DNA of 64,000 bases. Source: Drosophila persimilis (Eukaryota; Arthropoda; Insecta; Diptera; Drosophilidae). Location of the stretch: the NCBI RefSeq assembly GCF_003286085.1, contig NW_020825289.1, positions 13,330,001-13,394,000 of the forward strand. The letters are read 5' to 3'. Made by a program: the position numbers and the translations under genes. Under the pieces are notes generated by a model. It ran no database searches. It was not told the DNA's origin and saw only the letters and a list, made by a program, of their open reading frames with translations. Position 1 is the first letter of the stretch. The number at the start of each line of letters is the position of its first letter. Shown here piece by piece: positions 44,533 to 52,393 of this stretch.

Positions 44533-44889
44533 ATGCAGTGCACGCTCTCCCTCTCCGTGATCGCAGTGATTGCCCTAATCTTCAGTCTGAACATGACCCA
44601 AGGGGCACCCATCAGCAGCAGCAGCAATACAGCGGCCATCCTCTCAGCAACAGATCTCACCGGGGAGGCGGTGCGTCAGAAGCGAGCCAGTGCGGATTAC
44701 TACAGAGGCGACTACTTCATCTGCTATCCCAAGAGCGAGGTCTACGGCTATGCCTACGGTGGCTCCCAACGGCGTTCGGATGATTCCGTGGCCAGGCCAC
44801 CACACCGCCTGGCCGATGACTCCTTTGAGGTCCGCAAGGATCGAGCCGATGCCAGACGCGCCGCCTACACTGATAGCTACGGCAAATAG
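44533..44889 (+). CDS. Secreted prohormone-like protein with RQKR site
   Basis: Intronless, 118 residues. Signal peptide MQCTLSLSVIAVIALIFSLN, cleaved near G24. Ser/Ala/Thr-rich prosegment to a strong furin site R-Q-K-R (48-51). The released C-terminal part starts ASADYYRGDYFICYPKSEVY, contains a lone Cys, and has further basic pairs (GGSQRRSDDS, VRKDRADARRAAY). Ends TDSYGK. The GK end could be an amidation-type remnant only if cleaved after K, which is speculative. Not Gly-repeat-like, unlike its neighbours. Unknown family. Confidence 0.8.
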   Translation: MQCTLSLSVIAVIALIFSLNMTQGAPISSSSNTAAILSATDLTGEAVRQKRASADYYRGDYFICYPKSEVYGYAYGGSQRRSDDSVARPPHRLADDSFEVRKDRADARRAAYTDSYGK

Positions 44890-45773
44890 GCGACTTGTCG
44901 GCACAGAACGACTGTAATACTTAGAGTGTAGAGGAGTTGCACAGGTCTAGCTTTATGAGTTGTACAAAATATAATTTATTAATTTATTAAAACCGTTTTG
45001 AAAAAATACTAAGCCTTGCCTTGTATTGTTAACAACAACAAGTCTCTGTCGAGTCCCCTGATGACGTATTGGATTTAGTATCATACGTATTCTCATGTAT
45101 ACAGATTTCGATTCAGCTCAAGAATATAGTATGTGTCTATATAGTACACGGGCTTGAAACGAAGTGGCGATGCTTCATGAATGCTACATAAATGGTACGC
45201 AATGCCAAATATACAAAAAGTAAAGCATACTTTTGAGCGGAACAAGAAAAATTTGTACTCCTACCCACAGCTTCTCAAGCTCCACATCCTTAAGCCCCAA
45301 CCCGCCCATTTTCCTTAATTTGATGCGGAAATGTACCTTCTTCTCTATTTCTATAATGGAAAACTTCCAACTTGAGACTTGGAGCGCCGTTCTCGTTTGA
45401 GAAGTGTCCGCCCAGGGGAAGATGACTATTCCACCGTTACTATACTGAGTGGAGTGGATTGGGATGTACACAATGAATGTACTCACCACATGGCGAGTCG
45501 TCGCCACCGAAGCAAGCGCAATTTTCTGCAAGGCGATCTTTCGCTGGAGCGCTGAGACATTTCGCACCTTATTTGCTTTCGGTATTAGGCTAAAAGTGTG
45601 AATTGTTTATAAAGAGATTACAAAACGAAGACAAAATGATCTGTGGGCCGCAGTGTTCGACTTTTGCTGCCATAAAAACATAAAAAAAGCATCACTTTAA
45701 AAGAAAACCAACGCAGCGCTGCGGATAATTGCCAAAAGAAAGTTTCCCTAGGTCTCACGACTCACGGCCTCGG
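44890..45773. other. Spacer
   Basis: Poly(A) signals near 44980. A 127-codon minus-strand open stretch (45184-45567) lacks an initial ATG and is not called. Confidence 0.5.
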
Positions 45774-45833
45774 CATAAAAGGCCGTACCGGGGAGCCGGA
45801 AGCAAACAGTCAGCCAACGAGATCGCTACCAAA

Positions 45834-46655
45834 ATGACCAACTTTATCGCGAAGAAATCCCTCCTGGTGCTCTCCCTGCTCTTGCTGGGCACCGTTCAGG
45901 CTCAACCTTTAGAGGATCACCACGGACGCGAGCAGCGCCAACTGAAGGGCGGCCCAGGAGCCAACACGGATGCGGATGTGAAGATGGTGGCCAATGTTAC
46001 GCCGGCGGAAGCCACCTCCATGCAGATGGGTATGGGCATGTCCCTGCCGATGAATCAGATGGCCCTGAATGCAGTCGGTACTCAGCTGGTGCGGTATCCC
46101 AACTATCCGGGACTGATCTACGCCCCGGGCATCGCTCAGGGATCTCTGAATGGATTGAGTGGCCTGCAGACGAACATAGCCAACAATTATCCAGCCTATC
46201 CAGACCCGAATATGGTTGGAGCATCTCCTGGTTTCGGCGCGGCTTCTAGCTTCGGTGGAGCACCTGGTTTTGGTGGAACTCCTAGCTTTGGAGCAGCTCC
46301 GGGCTTTGGAACAGGTCCTGGCTTCAGTGCAGCCCCTGGCTTTGGCCCAGCTCCTGGATTCGGTACAGCTCCTGGCTTCGGCTTTGGAAGCTATCCAGGC
46401 GCTTCAAGCCCTGCCGCGCTCATGTACGGCAATCCCATGTCGTATCCAAATCCCCAGCTGCCCAACGGATTCGTGCCCCAGCCATCGGTGGACAACTTCT
46501 CGGCTCTGAACAACATCGTGAACATGGCCAATGTCCAAGGACTGGGAGGATCTAACCAAGGATTCTATCAAAATCCCCAGCTGCCCGGTCTCTATGCACC
46601 CGCCGGAGGCTACATGGAGCGCATGAACATGCAGGGATATGCACCCGCCTTCTAA
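45834..46655 (+). CDS. Secreted protein with PGFG repeats
   Basis: Intronless, 273 residues. Start at 45834, about 60 nt after a CATAAAAG box at 45774-45781. Signal peptide MTNFIAKKSLLVLSLLLLGT through QA. Short prosegment PLEDHHGREQR with R-E-Q-R (32-35). Met-rich stretch (MQMGMGMSLPMNQM), then about ten units of (A/T)PGFG (residues about 150-185). Asn/Pro-rich tail with two NPQLP motifs. Looks like an extracellular structural protein. I do not recognise a named family. Confidence 0.82.
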   Translation: MTNFIAKKSLLVLSLLLLGTVQAQPLEDHHGREQRQLKGGPGANTDADVKMVANVTPAEATSMQMGMGMSLPMNQMALNAVGTQLVRYPNYPGLIYAPGIAQGSLNGLSGLQTNIANNYPAYPDPNMVGASPGFGAASSFGGAPGFGGTPSFGAAPGFGTGPGFSAAPGFGPAPGFGTAPGFGFGSYPGASSPAALMYGNPMSYPNPQLPNGFVPQPSVDNFSALNNIVNMANVQGLGGSNQGFYQNPQLPGLYAPAGGYMERMNMQGYAPAF

Positions 46656-46748
46656 GGGATTGCAAATACTCCACTATATACTTAAGTGCTTATTTATTTT
46701 ATTTATTTAGCCAATTAAAAGAGCATTTAACCAGAAGGCCCTGCCTCG

Positions 46749-46979
46749 TCACTTGTACTTCTTTCTAGTTATCCAGCGGGGCGGGTGCTGGGGTTGTGGT
46801 CTATGATTCATTTGGGATCGACTGGCGATAAACTGACCCTTGCCAACGATCTGCGGAGGAAGTCCTCCCAGGCGCAGGCGGTAGCCATCCGCGAATCGCA
46901 GGTTCATCCTTTGTCCAGCTGAAACGAGGACGAGCATCAGCGGCAGGAAGAGCAGCAGCGAGAGCAGTGGGTTCCTCAT
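46749..46979 (-). CDS. Small secreted basic protein
   Basis: Intronless, 76 residues from the ATG at 46979, the first after the TATA-like box (ATAAAAG, minus strand, 47031-47037). Signal peptide MRNPLLSLLLFLPLMLVLVS cleaved at SAG. Mature part is basic: RFADGYRLRLGGLPPQIVGK ... PQPQHPPRWITRKKYK. No Cys in the mature part. Convergent with the 45.8-kb gene. Unknown function. Confidence 0.72.
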   Translation of the reverse strand: MRNPLLSLLLFLPLMLVLVSAGQRMNLRFADGYRLRLGGLPPQIVGKGQFIASRSQMNHRPQPQHPPRWITRKKYK

Positions 46980-47692
46980 CTTAGACAGAACTTTGGCCAG
47001 CAACTGGAGGCGCCTCGCTGCCAGCTGCAGCTTTTATGCCATGTTCTGTCCCACTTTTCATCAGTCCATCCTCTGGATGAGCGTCAGAGTCTGGGACTCC
47101 AACTCGAAAGTAGGCAAACAGCGAGTAAGAAAACGGGTTTGTTGGCCATATGACTCCTCATATATCACCGCGAACCCCGAACAGAGTTACCTCTTTGCGT
47201 GCCCCATTTAAGCAGCAGGTGTCAAGTGCAAGGCTCTCCTCTCCCCCAGTGGGAAACCAGTACTCGCGTAGGACCGAGTGCGTCTTATGCGACATCGGGC
47301 CCAAACGGTCATGCATTCTGGCTGAAAGTGAAATGGAACACGCTGATTCGCACCCGCTGCGCCTGTGACAGTATGCCGTTCCGTTCTCGATTTGCCAGGC
47401 AGATAAAGTGCGTAAAGAGTGTGTAATGCGAGTGTATTTATAAGGAATGAGAGCCTTTTCCAGCTCTGATTTACGATCTACCACATGGCGACATGGAGGA
47501 CAGAAGTGATTTGTGCACCTACCTGCAGACCCGAACCCAAGCCCAAACCCAAACCATTGATAAGTTCCCTCTCCAAGAGTGTGCGTGTGTGATTTGTGTT
47601 GAGTGCACTGCAGGTAGGAGTACTCGAATGGGATTGGGATAATCCGATAATGGACGCGACTCCCCCGCTCTCGGGCACTCTCGACAGAAGCG
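46980..47692. other. Divergent spacer
   Basis: Promoters of the two flanking genes. A 199-codon minus-strand open stretch overlaps here but lacks a signal peptide or domain and covers both promoters; not called. Confidence 0.45.
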
Positions 47693-47700
47693 TATATATA
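47693..47700 (+). promoter_or_regulatory. TATA box
   Basis: TATATATA, about 59 nt before the ATG at 47752. Confidence 0.7.
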
Positions 47701-47751
47701 GAGCCTTGCGGAGGGGTCAGAGGGCAACAGTCTTCTATCAGCAAGGGCACC

Positions 47752-48123
47752 ATGCACATGTACTACTCCTCAGTGCTGCTCCTTCTGCTTCCTTTTGTGA
47801 TACTGGATCTCTGTGCAGCCAAGCCTTGGTGGCCCTCAAACGATGTCGGCTACGATGCCAGTCTCGATCCGGTGGCCTGGTCCCGGGCCTTTGTCCAGGA
47901 AAAAGTGCGCACATCCCGCAGGAACAAGAACCGGCACCAGCAGTCCACCGACTGGTGGTACCATACACCCTCTGCTCCCGAGCCGACGGCAGCTCCTCTC
48001 AACTTTGTGAACAAAAATAGCTACAGGAGATTCCTGAAGAGGCGCCGCAAGCTGGTAGCACGTGAGCATTACCTACAGAGGCATCCACACTCATATTCAC
48101 ATTCATATCGACATCGACATTAG
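47752..48123 (+). CDS. Secreted Arg/His-rich basic protein
   Basis: Intronless, 123 residues from 47752 (second ATG at 47758 possible). Signal peptide MHMYYSSVLLLLLPFVILDL through CAA, then KPWWPSNDVGYDASLDPVAW. The rest is strongly basic (RTSRRNKNRHQQ, FLKRRRKLVAREH) and ends with a Ser/Tyr/His/Arg tail (HSYSHSYRHRH). R-T-S-R is a possible R-x-x-R site. Cationic secreted character would fit an antimicrobial peptide or matrix binder; unproven. Confidence 0.78.
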   Translation: MHMYYSSVLLLLLPFVILDLCAAKPWWPSNDVGYDASLDPVAWSRAFVQEKVRTSRRNKNRHQQSTDWWYHTPSAPEPTAAPLNFVNKNSYRRFLKRRRKLVAREHYLQRHPHSYSHSYRHRH

Positions 48124-48758
48124 GTGCTAAGCGTACATTAATTTCTAGTAATTAGCGCATTAAACAAAAGACCAAGAAGAAGGCCCAAACAAGCTTGCTG
48201 TTTTATTTTTAGGCCGGATGGGAAGTCGCGCGCGTCAGCAAAAACCTGACTCGCTTCGATTAGCAGGAGTCTGAAGATAAATCCCAGATACGAGTATATC
48301 CCAAACAAGTTCTTGAATGGGGGATCGAACTGGGGCACGTTATAGCTGCTGCTTGTCCGAAGCAAACAGAGATCAGAGACGCTGGCTAAGGTCAATCCGT
48401 TGACGTTTCAAGAGCATAGACCATTGGTAATATGGTAACATGGTAAAGATATTAGCAAACATGATGTAACTTTTGGCAGATACAGCTAAAGACATGAGCA
48501 AACCAATCGACTGTCGCGGACTCTGTTTGCCCACACACTCCACCAGGCCCAGACCAGACCGACCCCTCCCAAAAGTCTAACACAATTTGGATGAATGAAA
48601 GTACGAGTATATTTGGCCAAGATAGAGACCAGCGACAGAGGCAGAGGCAACGACAGCGATGGGCCCATAATGTTGACACCAGAAATTAGCAGCTCTCCGC
48701 ACGAGTCCAAGACCAAGACCAGACCACCAGGCCAGCAGACCACCAGGCCAGAAGCATG
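48124..48758. other. Spacer
   Basis: Non-coding, with CCAGGCCAG repeats just before the next TATA box. No gene is seen. Confidence 0.5.
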
Positions 48759-48766
48759 TATAAAAA
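48759..48766 (+). promoter_or_regulatory. TATA box
   Basis: TATAAAAA, 94 nt before the ATG at 48853. Confidence 0.8.
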
Positions 48767-48852
48767 CCTAGTTGTCATGGCACTTGGAATTAAGTACCAG
48801 CCCAACATCTATCACATCAGCAGCAATCTACTCGCACCATCCCAGCCAAAAG

Positions 48853-49191
48853 ATGAATTTCCTCAGCCTCGCCCTCATCGTTGTCGTCTGTGCCGTGAGC
48901 AGCAGTTGGAGCCTTCCCGTGGAGTTGGATACCGGCGCCATCAGCCTGCTGGATCTGGAGGCAGAACAACAACCGCTTGTAGATGGGACAGAGGCCGAAC
49001 GTGTGGCACGTGGACTGGGCGGCTTTGGCGGGCTCGGTGGCAAGTTTGGCGGCCTGGGAGGAGGACTGGGTGGGCTCAAGGGAGGATTTGGCGGAGGACT
49101 GGGACACGGCTTTGGCGGCGGCTTCGGCGGACATGGCTTTGGCGGCGGCTTCGGTAGCTTCAAAGGACTGTTTGACAAGAAATTCCGATAA
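48853..49191 (+). CDS. Secreted Gly-rich protein with prosegment
   Basis: Intronless, 112 residues. Signal peptide MNFLSLALIVVVCAVSSSWS. Acidic prosegment with LLDLEAEQQPLVDGTEAER, ending R-V-A-R (50-53). The I-S-L-L-D start of this block matches LLDVADQG of the 36-39-kb genes. Mature part is GFGGLGGKFGG/GFGGGFGGHG repeats and ends with a basic FDKKFR. Confidence 0.83.
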   Translation: MNFLSLALIVVVCAVSSSWSLPVELDTGAISLLDLEAEQQPLVDGTEAERVARGLGGFGGLGGKFGGLGGGLGGLKGGFGGGLGHGFGGGFGGHGFGGGFGSFKGLFDKKFR

Positions 49192-49259
49192 CTCCGATGA
49201 TCGCGATATCCTAGCTGTAGATCATGTTTATTTTGTAATAAATTTTGTTTAAGTGAAAT

Positions 49260-49568
49260 TTAAAAGTTGCCCATTTGGTAAACAGGATTCAGTGCTCCAT
49301 AGAACTGTTGATCAGGCTGAGAAGTGGTGCTCCTAGTTCTGGTCTTAACTGTGGGACTGGTCAAGGGCTCTGCCAGCGGTTTGGTCTTCGTTTTCGGCTT
49401 GGGCTGCCAGCGGCTGAAGGCGAGGCGCACTTGATTGGCAAAGCTGCGCCACCATCTATTACCAGTGGTGGTAAGCGGGGCCACCTGGGGATCGTACTCC
49501 CGCTCATCCAGAGCCAAGACCTGGCCGAGAATGATCCACACCAACAGCAAGCGAAGCAGAGACAACAT
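49260..49568 (-). CDS. Small secreted Lys/Thr/Pro-rich protein
   Basis: Intronless, 102 residues from the ATG at 49568. Signal peptide MLSLLRLLLVWIILGQVLA. Mature: DEREYDPQVAPLTTTG, RWWRSFANQVRLAFSRW, then PKPKTKTKPLAEPLTS and a C-terminus with YGALNPVYQMGNF. A TATA-like box (TTTATAAG, minus strand 49597-49604) is only about 30 nt upstream, so the leader would be a few bases; an upstream in-frame extension without signal is less likely. Unknown family. Confidence 0.7.
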   Translation of the reverse strand: MLSLLRLLLVWIILGQVLALDEREYDPQVAPLTTTGNRWWRSFANQVRLAFSRWQPKPKTKTKPLAEPLTSPTVKTRTRSTTSQPDQQFYGALNPVYQMGNF

Positions 49569-49754
49569 TTTAACAAGTGGCCCCCCGATGAGTCCACTTA
49601 TAAACACTTTCTGGCCGTTGCTTTCTTCGACTCTACACAACTTATTCGATTGATTGTAGGCCATAAAGTCCCGACTCGATTGGTTTGCATAACGTTAACA
49701 TTTATTGAAGTATCACAAAATCACAAAATCAGCATCCGACTCGGACGATCTCTC

Positions 49755-50135
49755 TTAGCCATAGAAGCCGCCGCCGTAGTAGCCTCCTCGGCCGCGGTAG
49801 CGGGTGCGTGTTATGACGCGAGTGCGCTGGAATCCGCCACCAAAGCCGCCGCCGTATCCACCATAGCCTCCGTAGTAGGGTGGTGGGGGTGGTCCAAAAA
49901 AGGGCGGAGGCGGTGGCGGGCCAAAGAACTGACGAACCTTGCGAACGTTCTCATCTCCCGCCTCACTCTGGGCAGTTTCTCCAGCCTCCGAGAGCTGAAC
50001 GGGGCTCGGCTTCGGATCCGTTCCTGTTTCCGTTTCCGCTTCTGTGGCTGCAATCGAAGCACCGAGCAGCATCAACGCACTGAGGCAGAACAGTAAGAAT
50101 ACTTTGGTGTAATCCATTGGGAGCCGCATTCGCAT
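49755..50135 (-). CDS. Secreted Gly/Tyr/Pro-rich protein with acidic prosegment
   Basis: Intronless, 126 residues from the ATG at 50135 (a GTG lies further up; 50117 is a later alternative). TATAAAT (minus strand, 50181-50187) is upstream. Signal peptide MDYTKVFLLFCLSALMLLGA region. Acidic prosegment (ATEAETETGTD ... SEAGDENVRKVR) ends R-K-V-R (65-68). Mature part QFFGPPPPPPFFGPPPPPYY, then GGYGGYGGGFGGGF and an Arg-rich end (QRTRVITRTRYRGRGGYY). Matrix-like or processed peptide. Confidence 0.8.
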   Translation of the reverse strand: MRMRLPMDYTKVFLLFCLSALMLLGASIAATEAETETGTDPKPSPVQLSEAGETAQSEAGDENVRKVRQFFGPPPPPPFFGPPPPPYYGGYGGYGGGFGGGFQRTRVITRTRYRGRGGYYGGGFYG

Positions 50136-50961
50136 TAAGACTTGATCAAACACTGAAACTGAGCTCCGACCTGAGCTTTAATTTATAGCCAAACATTTGC
50201 TTTGTCCCTCCAAGAACCCTACCAGAGCCGCAAAACAAAGGAGGTTCATTGGCATTGTTGATTGCCATTTGGAGGTGTTTTATTTTTTCTTCTTTTCTTT
50301 TTCGTCTAATTTCAATTTTGAGCCGAGCAAAAAGCGGGCGAGCATAATTATTGGAATAAAAAACCCAACAAACGAACTACAGAAATAGATGAAGTTGACC
50401 CAATCTTAATGTGATGATGGAACGAGATGTGAGGCGGAAGTGTGTGCGATACAGTGGGCCGAGAAGTGTGTAATTGTGATCGTCTGATATCGATGCGGAA
50501 TGTAATCTGATTGTATGGCACTAGCTGAGCTCTTTATAGCTATACCTGTGTACTCTATGGGTTCGAACTTTAATCTTTGAAGGTATCTTGAAGTTCATCT
50601 CTATGGGAGTTCACACATTCTGAGCTCTAATAGTGTCCAAGATCTCTATAAGAATATACACCCCAGCACCATATAATATCAGATCAAACAAGTCTAGTGT
50701 CTTCTCTAGTGATTACCCAATCTTAACCACTGTTACTATTTGATGGATTGCTCGTTGTTTACCACTTAGATCCCATCCGGCTCGCTTCGCGAGAAATTCA
50801 GTGAGCAAACACACACGGCAGAAAGACCATTCCAGAAATATCACCGCAACAAAAACAACCCGTTCAAGTGAAATATGCAATCTCATCAGATCTGTTGATT
50901 CCAAACACTCAGAAAATGAAGCTCGTTTGTCGTTTATTTATTGTTTACACTCAAGACCTAT
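50136..50961. other. Spacer
   Basis: Includes the TATA box at 50181-50187 (minus strand). No gene is recognised. Confidence 0.5.
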
Positions 50962-51408
50962 TCAACCAATGAAACCGCCTTTAAATTTGGCAAATCCCAC
51001 GGCGCCGCCAACAAAGCCACCGCCAAAGCCCCCACCACCGCCGCCCAGTCCGAGCCCACTCAAGCCTCCTCCTGGAGCGAGTCCCAGGCCATTGTATCCA
51101 TAGCCGTAGCCATAACTGGGGATCGTCTGGACCGTGGAAATAGTCGAGATAACCGGCACTGTGGTGATAACGGGCACTGTTTGAACCAGGGGAACCGTTT
51201 GAATAGCAGGAGCAGCCACCACACCACCGCCCCCAATGAAGCCTCCGCCCACAATGCCGCCGCCTCCCAGGCCGCCAATGTGCCGTGTCCTTCTCACAAG
51301 GTCCGTGTTGCTGTTGCCGTCTCCGCCTCCGCTGCTGGCAGTGATGGGGCTGGACGTGACCGAGGCAAGCGCCAAGACGAGCGCCAGGTAAACCGTCCTC
51401 AACAGCAT
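50962..51408 (-). CDS. Secreted Gly-rich protein with VPV repeats (divergent pair, left)
   Basis: Intronless, 148 residues. Signal peptide MLLRTVYLALVLALASVTSS. Ser/Gly/Asn segment to R-R-T-R (39-42), then HIGGLGGGG. A central hydrophobic repeat QTVPLVQTVPVITTVPVIS is followed by YGYGYGYNGLGL and Gly-rich repeats, ending FAKFKGGFIG. TATA-like GCATAAAT (minus strand) at 51451-51458. Its VPxVQ repeat and Gly-rich arms match the divergently transcribed neighbour. Confidence 0.8.
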   Translation of the reverse strand: MLLRTVYLALVLALASVTSSPITASSGGGDGNSNTDLVRRTRHIGGLGGGGIVGGGFIGGGGVVAAPAIQTVPLVQTVPVITTVPVISTISTVQTIPSYGYGYGYNGLGLAPGGGLSGLGLGGGGGGFGGGFVGGAVGFAKFKGGFIG

Positions 51409-51744
51409 GGTGCGATGGAGTGTTTTGCCTGCCTCGGCACTTGGCCGGGTATTTATGCAAATTAATTAGTGTCCACTCCCACTCCGGCCACACGGCTCGG
51501 AACTGTTTGTGCAACCAATTCACAGATCGGGAGCCGAAAATCCCCAACATGACAGCGCAGAGCACTGTTGCTGATTCTAGTGATACTCATGGGTTTGCCC
51601 TATGGGCGGTTCGCACCTCATCATCTTCGTCATCATTGCCACATCGTGAAGGTCTTGGTATACACAATATGTACCTTCGTGTGCATAAAAAACCAGGTTA
51701 AGTCTTGTCTCGCGTCTCACAACGTATCTGACCACGCGACAACG
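51409..51744. promoter_or_regulatory. Shared divergent promoter region
   Basis: 336-bp spacer between two head-to-head paralogous genes, with a TATA-like box for each (51451-51458 minus; CATAAAAA 51684-51691 plus). Co-regulation is inferred. Confidence 0.55.
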
Positions 51745-52185
51745 ATGAGGTTCGATCTGCAATTACTGCTTTTGAGCATCTGCTCCTGGACGATCAGTGC
51801 CCACTCCCTGGTTGGTGCCGGAGTTGGAGGAGTCGCTGGAGTGGCTGGAGTTGGCGGTGGATTTGTCCAGCAATCGCCATACATCCAACAAGTGCCCGTC
51901 GTGCAACAAGTGCCCATTGTGCAACAGATTCCCATTGTGCAGCAGCCGCAGCCGCAGGCCTTGGGACTAGCCGGGGGTGGGCTGATAGGAGGCGGAATCG
52001 GCGGCGGCGTTGGCGCAGCAGCTGGCTTTGGACGCTATCGGGAGAGCTACCGGGTGAGAGGGCGTGGCCTTGGTGGCGGATTCCGTGCTCGCTACGACAA
52101 GAAGATTGGCGGTGGCTTTGCGGGCTTTGGAGCAGCAGCGGGAGCCGGGGCAATAGGTGGAGCAGGCGGCGGTCTGCTAGGCTAA
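51745..52185 (+). CDS. Secreted Gly-rich protein with VPVVQQ repeats (divergent pair, right)
   Basis: Intronless, 146 residues. Signal peptide MRFDLQLLLLSICSWTISA. Gly/Val-rich stretch, then four VP(V/I)VQQ units (IQQVPVVQQVPIVQQIPIVQ). Next LGLAGGGLIGGGIGGG, an Arg-rich core (GRYRESYRVRGRGLGG) and Gly/Ala-rich end. Same architecture as the gene at 50962-51408, so an inverted duplication is likely. Confidence 0.8.
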   Translation: MRFDLQLLLLSICSWTISAHSLVGAGVGGVAGVAGVGGGFVQQSPYIQQVPVVQQVPIVQQIPIVQQPQPQALGLAGGGLIGGGIGGGVGAAAGFGRYRESYRVRGRGLGGGFRARYDKKIGGGFAGFGAAAGAGAIGGAGGGLLG

Positions 52186-52393
52186 GTGTTAGTGTGTTTT
52201 AGAATAAATAAATCAATAATAGCAAATAATTATAATTAAAATCAACACGACAATCTTAAAAACGTAGGTTTCGTATTTGCGGATAAGTCCTTCGGGGCAG
52301 GTCTTCAGGGGCATCATCTTCGGGGAGATATTTTCCGCGTAGAAACTCCACGTTGGCTGATGTAATTTGGAAGAGATTTTAGCACTTCGCCCT

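Noticed and set aside
45184-45567. 127-codon minus-strand open frame
   Set aside because: Begins at GTG with no ATG near the start, no domain, no TATA; treated as chance.
47158-47757. 199-codon minus-strand open frame
   Set aside because: Overlaps the promoters of two flanking genes, lacks signal peptide and domains, composition looks random.
49275-50096. 273-codon plus-strand open frame
   Set aside because: Antisense to two secreted-protein genes; Gly-rich genes commonly give open antisense frames.
50560-50580. GGTTCGAAC resembling a tRNA B box
   Set aside because: No A box or cloverleaf arms at the right distance upstream.
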